From Akkermansia sp. (lineage in GTDB: Bacteria > Verrucomicrobiota > Verrucomicrobiia > Verrucomicrobiales > Akkermansiaceae): a stretch of DNA of 33,825 nucleotides. The translations under genes and the position numbers were made by a program. The stretch lies in contig JAUNQN010000033.1 in assembly GCA_030536145.1 (NCBI GenBank), positions 1 through 33,825 on the forward strand, read 5' to 3'. The notes below the pieces were generated by a model, which was not told the origin of the DNA, did not search any database, and worked only from the letters and a program-made list of their open reading frames with translations. Shown here in pieces: positions 1-7,871 of the stretch (the first letter of the stretch is position 1; the number at the start of each line of letters is the position of its first letter).

Positions 1-66
1 AGACCGCGCAAATTTGACGTGCCTGCCCGTCATCTGTCCACCGAATGCCTGCAGGACACTCGTTGA
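1..66 (+). CDS. possible 3' end of a gene cut by the window edge
   Basis: Frame 1 is open from the first base to a TGA at 64-66, giving 21 residues ending in CLQDTR. Codon use is compatible with the GC-rich genes nearby, and a terminator follows at 137-169. There is too little sequence to recognise a family, and an open frame this short can occur by chance. Bases 67-136 hold no gene that I can support, only a small GC hairpin around 117-132. Confidence 0.3.
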   Translation, partial: RPRKFDVPARHLSTECLQDTR

Positions 67-136
67 ATGCTTACGCTGGAGAAGGCCGTCGGCCGCCGGA
101 AGAAGTGACGTGTGCTCCCGCCGGGTGGCGGGGTGT

Positions 137-169
137 AAAAAAAGGCCCGCAGGTTGCTGCGGGCCTTTT
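137..169. terminator. bidirectional terminator ending the nuo operon
   Basis: A perfect 13-bp stem (140-152 with 157-169) closes a GTTG loop. Runs of A on the left and T on the right make it work in both directions. It lies 25 bases past the nuoN stop, so it should end the minus-strand nuo transcript, and it could also end a plus-strand gene entering from the left. Confidence 0.85.
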
Positions 170-193
170 GCGTGATTGTGGTTGCGCGGTGGG

Positions 194-1654
194 TCAGCCT
201 TTCACAACAAGGGGCAGGGTGCCCATGATGATGGCTGCGGCAGCGCAGATGGCCAGTACGGCAGTGGTGACGGGGGGCACGCAGAGGGGCTTGTCCTCCG
301 GCAGGGGCTTCTCCCAGTACATGGCGCGGATAATCTTGAAGTAGTAGTAGAAGCCGGCGGCGGCGCAGACTACCATGACGACGAGCAGCCAGATGAGGCC
401 GTTCATGCAGCTCATGGTGTTGATGGCGACGACGAAGGCCTGGAGCTTGGCGATGAAGCCGTAGGTGAGGGGTACGCCGGCCAGGGAGGCGAAGGCCACG
501 GTGATGAGGAATGCCGTGCGGGGGTTGGTCTTGGCCAGGCCGCGGAAGGCGGAGATTTCCTCGCTGCCGCGCTGGGTGCGCACCATGGCGATGGCGTAGA
601 AGGCCGGGATGGTGGCGGCTGCGTAAGCGATGAGGTAGACCAGGACGTGGGAGCCGCGGACTATGGCATCTGCATGGTGGTTAACCCCCAGGAAGAAGGC
701 GAGGATGAAACCAGCCTGGCCGATGGAGGAGTAGCCGAGGAGGCGCTTGGCGTTGCTCTGGTTGATGGCGCCGAGGTTGCCGATGAGCAGGGTGGCGGCG
801 GTCACCAGGGCGATGATCCACACCATGAGGTAGCAGAAGCTGCTCTCCGTGTACATGTAGTGGGAGAAGGGGGCGAAGAGCGCGCAGAGGAGCACGAAAC
901 CGCCTACCTTGGAAGCCACGGCCAGGAAGCTGGAGGTGGGGGTGGGGGCACCCTGGTACACATCCGGAATCCACACGTGCATGGGGGCGGCGCCTACCTT
1001 GAAGAAGGCTCCCAGGAACAGCATGGCCACCGCCAGGAGGAAGCCGCCGGCAATGGCCGGGGAGGCCGCGGCGCCGCCCTGCAGGGCGTAGCTCACGGCG
1101 CGGCTGCCCAGCTGGAAGGTGCCGGTCATGCCGAAGTACCAGGCGGCACCGAAGACCAGCAGGCCCGTGCTCATGGCACCCAGGACGAGGTATTTGATAC
1201 CGGCCTCGATGGAGCCCTGGTTGCGGCGGAAGTAGCCGGCAAGGGCGTAGGAGCTGAGGGTGAGGACCTCCAGGCTCACGAAGAGCATGATGAGGTCCGT
1301 GGCCTGGGTGAGGCAGTAGATGCCGGCGCAGGCCACCAGCGGCAGGGCCAGGAATTCCCCGTACCCTTCCTCACTGGAGCCGCCGGAGATGGACTGGCAG
1401 CTGACGGTGTAGTAGTCGAACGCCAGCAGCAGGCTCAGGCCCGTGGCCACGCAGGCCAGGAAGCCGAAGAAGTTCGGCGTGCCGCCCAGCAGGAAACAGC
1501 CGGTGACGATGGCCGCAGCGGCGCCGAAGATGGCGTATATCCGCTTGGGCAGGGCCAGGAAGGAATCCGCCATGAGGATGACGGCGGCAACGCCGACCAG
1601 CACGAAGGCGGGGATGAACTGGCACCAGGTGTATGTATCACAGTAATTGCACAT
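194..1654 (-). CDS. nuoN: NADH-quinone oxidoreductase subunit N
   Basis: NuoN is an antiporter-like proton-pumping subunit of the membrane arm of respiratory complex I. The 486-residue protein is almost entirely hydrophobic, and the length is normal for the family. It keeps the family's key charges: a TM5 glutamate (E129 in SLEV), the TM7 lysine K219 seven residues before the HVW motif at 226, the PDVYQGAPTP segment at 230-239, and K249 in the following helix. The N-terminus is odd: cysteines at 2, 5 and 11 precede the first helix. It is the last gene of the operon, 20 bases after nuoM, with no Shine-Dalgarno before its ATG and a terminator just downstream. Confidence 0.95.
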   Translation of the reverse strand: MCNYCDTYTWCQFIPAFVLVGVAAVILMADSFLALPKRIYAIFGAAAAIVTGCFLLGGTPNFFGFLACVATGLSLLLAFDYYTVSCQSISGGSSEEGYGEFLALPLVACAGIYCLTQATDLIMLFVSLEVLTLSSYALAGYFRRNQGSIEAGIKYLVLGAMSTGLLVFGAAWYFGMTGTFQLGSRAVSYALQGGAAASPAIAGGFLLAVAMLFLGAFFKVGAAPMHVWIPDVYQGAPTPTSSFLAVASKVGGFVLLCALFAPFSHYMYTESSFCYLMVWIIALVTAATLLIGNLGAINQSNAKRLLGYSSIGQAGFILAFFLGVNHHADAIVRGSHVLVYLIAYAAATIPAFYAIAMVRTQRGSEEISAFRGLAKTNPRTAFLITVAFASLAGVPLTYGFIAKLQAFVVAINTMSCMNGLIWLLVVMVVCAAAGFYYYFKIIRAMYWEKPLPEDKPLCVPPVTTAVLAICAAAAIIMGTLPLVVKG

Positions 1655-1674
1655 ATGTGTAATGGTGTTTCAGG

Positions 1675-3171
1675 TTAGGCTCCGATGGTGGGAACGAGGT
1701 TGGAGACGATGTAGGGCAGGATGCCGAACAGGACGATGGCCAGGGCGAGCACGATGGCGGCGGCGGTGTCCAGGCAGCAGAGCTTGGTGGCACGGCCGGA
1801 GGCGCGGCTCACATCACCGTTGAAGATGGTGCGGAAGGCGCGCAGCATGTACACGGCGCTGATGACCAGGCCCCACAGGGCGAACACCAGGGTGAGCTGC
1901 ACGGGGCCCAGGCCGCCCAGCCAGTTGGCCAGGGCGCAGCAGCCCTCCGTGCCGGGGTGCCAGTCCACAAAGCAGGAGTAGAACACCGTGAACTCACCCG
2001 GGAAGTTGGCCAGCAGCGGCAGGCCGATGGAGGCCAGGCCGGCCAGGCCAAAGAGGAAGCCCAGCCAGGGGAGCTTCTGCGCCAGGCCGCCCATGGCATC
2101 CATTTCCAGGGTGCGGGTCTGGCTCTCTATCTGCCCGGTGAGCAGGAAGAGCATGGCAATGGTGAGACCGTGTGCCAGCATGAGCAGGGCGGCACCCTTC
2201 ACGGCCATTTCCGTGGCCACGGGGCCGCAGCCGGCCACCACCACGGCGAAGGCCAGGAAGAGGTAGCCCATGTGCATGACGGAGGAGTTGCCCAGCATGT
2301 CGTCCAGGCGCTTCTGGGCGATGGTGACGATGCCGACCCAGAGGACGTTGCCCAGGAGGAGGACGAGGAGGATGTTGTTCCAGCCGCCGAAGATTTCACC
2401 CAGCTTGCCGCCGGTGAAGATGAAGGCCAGGGTGAAGAGGCCGTACAGGCCGAACTTCTTGAGCACGCCTGCATGCAGCATGGCAATGGGCGTGGGGGCG
2501 CTGGCGTATGCCGGGGCTGCCCAGGAGTGGAACGGGAACAGGGACACCAGCGTGCCGAAGCCCAGGAGCAGCAGGCCGCCGATGAGGCAGGTGTGCTCCG
2601 GCATCATGCCCGCACGCACGGCCTTGGCCATGGTGCTGAACTCGTAGCAGTGCATCTCACCGCACAGCAGCAGCAGGCCGGCCAGCAGTACCATGGAGGC
2701 CAGGCCCAGGTAGATGGTGGCGGTCCAGGAGATGGTGCGGCGGTCTCCGCGGCCATAGCAGCCGATCATCACGAAGGTGGGGATGAGGGCCAGCTCATGG
2801 AAGCCGTAGAAGGCGATGATGTTGTCGGACATGAAGGCACCCATGGCACCGGTGGAGAGCAGCAGGGCGGAGATGCTCCAGCTGCGCTCTGCGTCCTTGT
2901 CCGGGGCTTTCAGGCCCAGGATGGCCGCAAAGGTCACGATGACGGTGAGCAGCAGCATCACCTTGGCCAGCGGCAGCACGGCGGGATCCACCGTGAACTG
3001 CAGGGCAGAGGGCTCACAGCAGCACTGACCGCAGTGCGGGCAGAACACCGCGCCCAGGCCCAGGATAAGCGTGATGGCGGCACTCACCAGCGCCGTCAGG
3101 CGGCCGGGTGCCTTTGCCAGGCCGATGAGGGCCGCGGCAATCACGGGAATAAGGATAAGCCAGATAAGCAT
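1675..3171 (-). CDS. nuoM: NADH-quinone oxidoreductase subunit M (divergent in TM7)
   Basis: NuoM is the middle antiporter-like subunit of the complex I membrane arm. The protein has 498 residues. The TM5 glutamate is present (E126, in HELALIP), as are a lysine in the next half-channel helix (K238/K239, in LKKFGLYG) and the late GEF motif. The TM7 lysine, normally seven residues before a conserved His-x-Trp, is missing: H215 is present but position 208 is leucine (codon 2548-2550), and the stretch 191-215 has no lysine. The usual WLPDAH that follows reads WAAPAY. A cysteine cluster, C44, C47, C50, C51 and C52, lies in an early loop. The gene starts 15 bases after nuoL without a Shine-Dalgarno. 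The identity is clear from position and fold; whether it pumps normally is open. Confidence 0.93.
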   Translation of the reverse strand: MLIWLILIPVIAAALIGLAKAPGRLTALVSAAITLILGLGAVFCPHCGQCCCEPSALQFTVDPAVLPLAKVMLLLTVIVTFAAILGLKAPDKDAERSWSISALLLSTGAMGAFMSDNIIAFYGFHELALIPTFVMIGCYGRGDRRTISWTATIYLGLASMVLLAGLLLLCGEMHCYEFSTMAKAVRAGMMPEHTCLIGGLLLLGFGTLVSLFPFHSWAAPAYASAPTPIAMLHAGVLKKFGLYGLFTLAFIFTGGKLGEIFGGWNNILLVLLLGNVLWVGIVTIAQKRLDDMLGNSSVMHMGYLFLAFAVVVAGCGPVATEMAVKGAALLMLAHGLTIAMLFLLTGQIESQTRTLEMDAMGGLAQKLPWLGFLFGLAGLASIGLPLLANFPGEFTVFYSCFVDWHPGTEGCCALANWLGGLGPVQLTLVFALWGLVISAVYMLRAFRTIFNGDVSRASGRATKLCCLDTAAAIVLALAIVLFGILPYIVSNLVPTIGA

Positions 3172-3186
3172 GGTTGTGAAATCAGG

Positions 3187-5034
3187 TTAGAATTGGTAGA
3201 AGGCAAAGAGGAAGACGAGGATGATGAGACCCAGGCCGGTGATGAGCGCGTAACCGCGCAGGGAACCGCCCTGAATCCAGCTCAGGAGCTTGCCGACGCG
3301 GCTGGTGGCCCAGGCAAGGCCCTGGACGATGATGCCGCGGATGATGGCGGTGTCCAGGCCCTCGATGATGCCGGCCAGGAGCTTGTCCTGGAAGAAGCCG
3401 ATGATGACCTTGTCATAGAGGCAATCGATGTAGAGGCGGTTGCGCAGGGCCTTGGAGATGCAGTTGCCGGCCAGGGGGTCCTGGCTGTGCTTGCCGAATC
3501 CGTAGACCACCACGGCGGCCACCAGGCCGATGACCAGGGCGGCCAGGCTCACGTAGAAGGGCATGCCGATTTCCATGCCGTGGGCGTGGAAGTGCGGGAA
3601 GGGCACCAGCTCATCCGCCATGAAGGCATAGCCGGAGATGATGGCCATGGCGGCCAGCACCAGCAGCGGCAGCAGCATGGTGGGAGAGGCCTCGCTTGCT
3701 TCCTTGGCACCGTGGGCGCGGGCCTTGCCGAAGAAGGCCACCAGGCACAGGCGGGTCATGTAGAACGTGGTGAGGGCGGCAACGCCGGCACCGATGTAGA
3801 AGAAGACCGGGGATTTCTCCAGGGCGGCATCCAGGATGGCCTCCTTGGAGAAGAAGCCGGAGGTGCCGGGGATGGCGATGAGGGCGGCGGTGCCTGCCAG
3901 GAAGCAGAGCACGGTCAGCGGCATGCGCTTGGAGAGGCCGCCCATCTTCCAGATGTCCTGCTCATGGTGGCAGCACACGATGACGGCGCCGGCGCCGAGG
4001 AAGAGCAGGGCCTTGAACCAGGCGTGCGTGTACAGGTGGAACATGGCCGCCTCACCCGCAAGCAGGCCCACGGCCATGACCATGTAGCCCAGCTGGGAGA
4101 GGGTGGAGTATGCCAGCACGCGCTTGATGTCATCCTGCTGGGTGGCAATCACGGCAGCCATCACGGCGGTGATGGCACCCGTGGCGGCAATGACGGTGGC
4201 GGCGGTCTCCGTGAAGGCGCCCGTGCCCATGCTCACCTGCAGGCGCACCAGCATGTACACGCCCGCGGCCACCATGGTGGCGGCATGGATAAGGGCGGAC
4301 ACCGGGGTGGGGCCCTCCATGGCGTCCGGCAGCCACACGTGCAGCGGGAACTGGGCGCTCTTGCCCACCGCGCCGCAGAACAGGCACAGCACCGCAGCCG
4401 TGAGCACGGCCGGGGCCACGCCCGCTGCGGCGGCACCCATGCCGGCAAACTGCAGCGTGCCGAAGGCGCCGGCGGTAATCAGGATGCCGATGAGGAAGCC
4501 GAAGTCACCCACGCGGTTGGTGATGAATGCCTTCTTGGCGGCGTCTGCGGCGCTGTCCTTGTGGAACCAGTGGCCGATGAGCAGGTAGGAGGAGAAGCCC
4601 ACCATTTCCCAACCGATGAAGGTCATGACGAGGTTGTCTGCCAGCACGATGGTGCTCATGCTGAACATGAAGATGCTCAGGCCGGCAAAGTAGCGGCTGA
4701 GGTTGGACTTGTCACCGGCCATGTAGCCGATGGAGAAGATGTGGACCAGCGTGCCGATGCCGGTGACCACCAGCATCATGCGCAGGGCCAGCTCATCCAG
4801 CACCAGGCCCATGCTCAGGCTCTTGGCCACATCGCCGCCGCAGGGCAGCCAGGTGTAGGCATCCGGTGCCTTGTCCACCGGCAGGCCCAGCAGCACGCAG
4901 CAGAGTGCCAGGGTGGCTGCGGCCGAGAGGGTGGAGAGTGCAGCCGCGCACTTGGGGCACTTGCTGAAGCAGAGCCAGTTCACGGCAGCCACCGCAAGCG
5001 GCAGCAGAAGGAATAACCAGGGAAGATTGTTCAT
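3187..5034 (-). CDS. nuoL: NADH-quinone oxidoreductase subunit L
   Basis: NuoL is the distal antiporter-like subunit of complex I and carries the long lateral helix. At 615 residues it has the family length. Conserved motifs are the GWEMVGFSSY segment with its TM5 glutamate, the TM7 lysine in GKSAQFPLHVW, the PDAMEGPTPVSALIHAATM signature, and DIKRVLAYSTLSQLGYM. The C-terminal part contains an amphipathic stretch and a final helix, as expected. Cysteines at 22, 26 and 29 sit just after the first helix, similar in style to clusters in NuoJ, NuoM and NuoN. The ATG is 22 bases after nuoK and has no Shine-Dalgarno. Confidence 0.96.
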   Translation of the reverse strand: MNNLPWLFLLLPLAVAAVNWLCFSKCPKCAAALSTLSAAATLALCCVLLGLPVDKAPDAYTWLPCGGDVAKSLSMGLVLDELALRMMLVVTGIGTLVHIFSIGYMAGDKSNLSRYFAGLSIFMFSMSTIVLADNLVMTFIGWEMVGFSSYLLIGHWFHKDSAADAAKKAFITNRVGDFGFLIGILITAGAFGTLQFAGMGAAAAGVAPAVLTAAVLCLFCGAVGKSAQFPLHVWLPDAMEGPTPVSALIHAATMVAAGVYMLVRLQVSMGTGAFTETAATVIAATGAITAVMAAVIATQQDDIKRVLAYSTLSQLGYMVMAVGLLAGEAAMFHLYTHAWFKALLFLGAGAVIVCCHHEQDIWKMGGLSKRMPLTVLCFLAGTAALIAIPGTSGFFSKEAILDAALEKSPVFFYIGAGVAALTTFYMTRLCLVAFFGKARAHGAKEASEASPTMLLPLLVLAAMAIISGYAFMADELVPFPHFHAHGMEIGMPFYVSLAALVIGLVAAVVVYGFGKHSQDPLAGNCISKALRNRLYIDCLYDKVIIGFFQDKLLAGIIEGLDTAIIRGIIVQGLAWATSRVGKLLSWIQGGSLRGYALITGLGLIILVFLFAFYQF

Positions 5035-5056
5035 ACTAGCGATTCGTTCTTGGGGG

Positions 5057-5374
5057 TTAGTCTTTCAGGGTATTGAGCGCGGTGCTTTCCACCGTGCGGC
5101 GGGCGCGGAACATGGCCACGATGAGGGCCAGGCCGATGGCGACTTCCGCCGCGGCGATGCCGACGATGAACAGGGCCATCACCTGGGCATCATACACAGG
5201 CAGGCCGTTGGTCCCCTGTGCGCGGGAGAATGCCACCAGCGAGATGTTTGCAGCGCTGAGCATCATTTCCAGGCACATGAACACCACGATGATGTTCTTG
5301 CGGATCAGCACACCGGCCAGGCCGATGGCAAAGAGAACGCCGGAGAGAATGAGATAATGTGCTAAGGTAACCAT
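5057..5374 (-). CDS. nuoK: NADH-quinone oxidoreductase subunit K
   Basis: NuoK is a small membrane subunit of complex I with three helices, and its 105 residues match the usual size. The FMCLEMMLSAANISLVAFS segment carries the conserved TM2 glutamate, and the GIAAAEVAIGLALIV segment carries the TM3 glutamate. Both belong to the hydrophilic axis that links quinone chemistry to the antiporter subunits. It lies 16 bases after nuoJ and 22 before nuoL, without a Shine-Dalgarno. Confidence 0.96.
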   Translation of the reverse strand: MVTLAHYLILSGVLFAIGLAGVLIRKNIIVVFMCLEMMLSAANISLVAFSRAQGTNGLPVYDAQVMALFIVGIAAAEVAIGLALIVAMFRARRTVESTALNTLKD

Positions 5375-5390
5375 AATCGTTCAGTAGGGG

Positions 5391-5996
5391 TTAGTCTTTG
5401 CGGATCTTGCGGGAGATTGCCACGGCACCCACGGAGCCTGCAAGCAGGGCGAAGGAGAGGATGGCAAAGGCGATGGTGTGCTTAGTGTACAGGCACTGGC
5501 CCAGGAGCTTGATGTCCGGCATGCTGTCTGCCTTGGTCACATCAGCCTGCGGGTCCAGCTGCCTGGCAGCGGCGGCGGGGCAGAGCTTGGGCAGCTCACC
5601 GCCCAGGGCACCCTGCTGAACCTGCTTGGCAGGCTCTGCCTTGCAGCAGCACAGGCAGGCGCCCGGCAGGTGCATGGCCACGCTGGTGACCATGGCCGCA
5701 AACACGGCGGCTATGGCCACGCCGGAAATGTTGGCCAGGAAATTGGAGTTCTCCTCCGTTTTCAGGTCCAGCATCATCACCACGAACAGGAACAGCACCA
5801 GGATGGCACCGGCGTACACGATGATTTGGACAATACCGAGGAACTGGGCACCCATGCCGAAGAGGATGGCTGCCGTGCAACCGAAGCACAGCGCCATGTT
5901 CATGGCGGAGGTGACCGGGTTGCGGAAGGCTACCACGCCGATGGCGCAGATGACGGCCAGTACCGCAAACACGTAGAAAATAATGGTTTCAGTCAT
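5391..5996 (-). CDS. nuoJ: NADH-quinone oxidoreductase subunit J
   Basis: NuoJ is a five-helix membrane subunit next to NuoK. The 201-residue protein has the characteristic TM3 segment GIVQIIVYAGAILVLFLFVV at about 54-73. A hydrophilic stretch of about 60 residues separates the fourth and fifth helices and starts with an unusual cluster, C114, C116, C117 and C118, with further cysteines at 139 and 168. The gene follows nuoI by 9 bases and has no Shine-Dalgarno. The role of the cysteines is unknown; they could bind metal or form disulfides, but the sequence alone does not say. Confidence 0.93.
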   Translation of the reverse strand: MTETIIFYVFAVLAVICAIGVVAFRNPVTSAMNMALCFGCTAAILFGMGAQFLGIVQIIVYAGAILVLFLFVVMMLDLKTEENSNFLANISGVAIAAVFAAMVTSVAMHLPGACLCCCKAEPAKQVQQGALGGELPKLCPAAAARQLDPQADVTKADSMPDIKLLGQCLYTKHTIAFAILSFALLAGSVGAVAISRKIRKD

Positions 5997-6005
5997 GGCT
6001 TCAGG

Positions 6006-6572
6006 TTATTTGTGTTGGTTCCACTTGTTGACAAGACCCTTGCGCGTGCCGCCGAGACGGTAGAGCGTCTCCTTGTCACGCACGGACTTGCTGCGGTCCG
6101 TAAGGGTGATGAGGTATTCCTTGGAGAGGAAGATGGCTTGCTCCGGGCAGGCCTCCTGGCACATGCCGCAGTAGATGCAGCGGAGCATGTCAATCTCAAA
6201 CTCTGCCGGGGCCTTCTCCTGCTTCTGGCAGGCGGAGTCCGCAGAGACCGGGCCGGGCACCACCTTGATGGCGCGGGCCGGGCAGATGAACTCGCAGAGC
6301 TGGCAGGATACGCAGCGCTCGCGGCCGTCCTCGCCGCGCACCAGCGTGGGCGCGCCGCGGTAGTACTCCGGCAGGCGCTCGTCCCAGCGGGTTTCCGGGA
6401 ACTGCATGCAGACGCCGATGCCCTGGGCGTTGAAGTCATCCTTGCCGCGGCTCCGGCGAAGCACGGAGAGGGCCAGGTGCTTGAAGGTGCGGACAAGTCC
6501 TTTCACCAGCTCCACAACGTATATCTTGTCGAGCAAGGAGAACTTGGGTCGTTTGATCGGTATGTAGGACAT
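6006..6572 (-). CDS. nuoI: NADH-quinone oxidoreductase subunit I
   Basis: NuoI carries the two 4Fe-4S clusters N6a and N6b, which pass electrons from the hydrophilic arm toward NuoB. Two ferredoxin motifs are visible: CVSCQLCEFICPARAI and CIYCGMCQEACPEQAI. About 30 residues separate them. The N-terminal part (LVKGLVRTFKHLALSVLR) resembles the usual membrane-contact helix. Length is 188 residues. It lies 15 bases after nuoH and has no Shine-Dalgarno; a CCCC run precedes the ATG instead. Confidence 0.95.
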   Translation of the reverse strand: MSYIPIKRPKFSLLDKIYVVELVKGLVRTFKHLALSVLRRSRGKDDFNAQGIGVCMQFPETRWDERLPEYYRGAPTLVRGEDGRERCVSCQLCEFICPARAIKVVPGPVSADSACQKQEKAPAEFEIDMLRCIYCGMCQEACPEQAIFLSKEYLITLTDRSKSVRDKETLYRLGGTRKGLVNKWNQHK

Positions 6573-6587
6573 GGGGGAAAGGTGGGG

Positions 6588-7850
6588 TTACTTGATGAAA
6601 TAGAGTACGGCGGCGGCCAGGAAGATGTTGGCCACGGCAACCTCAAGGAAGACGAGCCAGCCGAGCTTCATCACCTGGTCCCAGCGGAAGCGCGGGAGGG
6701 TCCAGCGCACCCAGACGAAGAAGAAGATGAAGGCGTACAGCTTGACAAGGAACATGATGAACTGGCAGAGGACTGCCAGCCAGGGGCAGATGCCGGCCAG
6801 GTACGCATCCGCGCCGAAGCCGACGGACCAGCCGCCCAGGAAGAGGGTGACGACCACGGCGGAGCCGATGACCATGGCGGCGTATTCACCCATGAAGAAG
6901 GAAGCGAACTTCATGGAGGAGTATTCCGTGTGGTAGCCGCCCACCAGGTCGGTCTCACACTCTGCCATATCGAAGGGGGTACGGTTGGCCTCCGCAAACA
7001 CGCAGGTCACGAACACCACGAAGCTGATGGCCAGCGGGAGCATCATGGCCCAGCGCTGCAGGCTCAGGCCCTCACCCCACAGGGGCAGGAGCGTCCAGCC
7101 GTTCTCCGCCTGGTACTGCACGATTTCCTGCAGGTTCAGGGAGCCGAACATCATGAGCAGCGGGATGATGGCCAGGCCCATGGACACCTCATAGGAGATG
7201 AGCTGGGCGGTGGCGCGCAGGCCGCCGATGAACGGGAACTTGGAGTTGGAGGACCAGCCGGCCAGCGTAAGGCCGTACACGGAGAGGCCGGAGATGGCGA
7301 AAATCCACAGCGGGCCGATGCCGAGGTTGGCCACGCACATCTGGATGCTGCCGAAGCTGGTGTCCACATGGGAGGCGAAGGGCACCACGGCCGCAGCCAC
7401 CAGGGGCGGGCCGAGCACCAGCATGGGCGCTATGATGAAGTAGAGCTTGCGCACGTAGGAGGGCGTCTGCTCCTGCTTCAGGAAGAGCTTGCCGCCATCC
7501 AGGCAGGGCTGGATAAGGCCCATGGTGGGGATTTCACGGTCCAGGCGCAGCCAGGTGCAGAGCTTGGCAATCCAGCTGGTCTCCGGGATGCCGAAGAAGT
7601 GGAGCCAGTTCTTGAGGGGCTGTTTCTCCTTGCTGCCGAAACGCTGCAGAAGGAACAGGGGCAGGCCGGCGCGGTTGGGGCCGGGGCGGTCCTGGATCCA
7701 GCCGGCCACGCGGCGCTCTGTCCAGACGGAAATGACGACGAAAGCCAGGATGACGGCGAACATGATGACCAGTTTCACCAGGGTGGTGAGCAGGTAGAAC
7801 ACCACTTCATTGCCCATGATTTCGTTCCAACAATTGATGATAGTTTCCAT
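6588..7850 (-). CDS. nuoH: NADH-quinone oxidoreductase subunit H with an extra segment
   Basis: NuoH forms the quinone chamber where the hydrophilic and membrane arms meet. Family signatures are clear: ERRVAGWIQDRPGPNR near 45-60 and, later, EANRTPFDMAECETDLVGGY followed by EYSSMKF. The protein has 420 residues where about 325-350 is usual. The excess is mainly an insertion of about 45 residues between GPNRAG (around 62) and GLIQPCLDGGKLFLKQE (starting at 111), in the loop after the first helix. The inserted segment is hydrophilic to amphipathic and includes two tryptophan-containing helical stretches. The reading frame is intact across it. The gene starts 21 bases after nuoG without a Shine-Dalgarno. 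Confidence 0.95.
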   Translation of the reverse strand: METIINCWNEIMGNEVVFYLLTTLVKLVIMFAVILAFVVISVWTERRVAGWIQDRPGPNRAGLPLFLLQRFGSKEKQPLKNWLHFFGIPETSWIAKLCTWLRLDREIPTMGLIQPCLDGGKLFLKQEQTPSYVRKLYFIIAPMLVLGPPLVAAAVVPFASHVDTSFGSIQMCVANLGIGPLWIFAISGLSVYGLTLAGWSSNSKFPFIGGLRATAQLISYEVSMGLAIIPLLMMFGSLNLQEIVQYQAENGWTLLPLWGEGLSLQRWAMMLPLAISFVVFVTCVFAEANRTPFDMAECETDLVGGYHTEYSSMKFASFFMGEYAAMVIGSAVVVTLFLGGWSVGFGADAYLAGICPWLAVLCQFIMFLVKLYAFIFFFVWVRWTLPRFRWDQVMKLGWLVFLEVAVANIFLAAAVLYFIK

Positions 7851-7871
7851 ATTGTCTTGCCGGTGTGGGGT

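Noticed and set aside
67..136. Possible structured RNA or riboswitch before the first terminator
   Set aside because: Only one small GC hairpin is visible and no known RNA motif could be recognised; it may be ordinary trailer sequence.
1957..5016. A 1,019-codon plus-strand open frame opposite nuoL and nuoM
   Set aside because: Same antisense effect; the His/Gln/Glu/Gly-rich translation has no recognisable fold and the real genes are on the minus strand.
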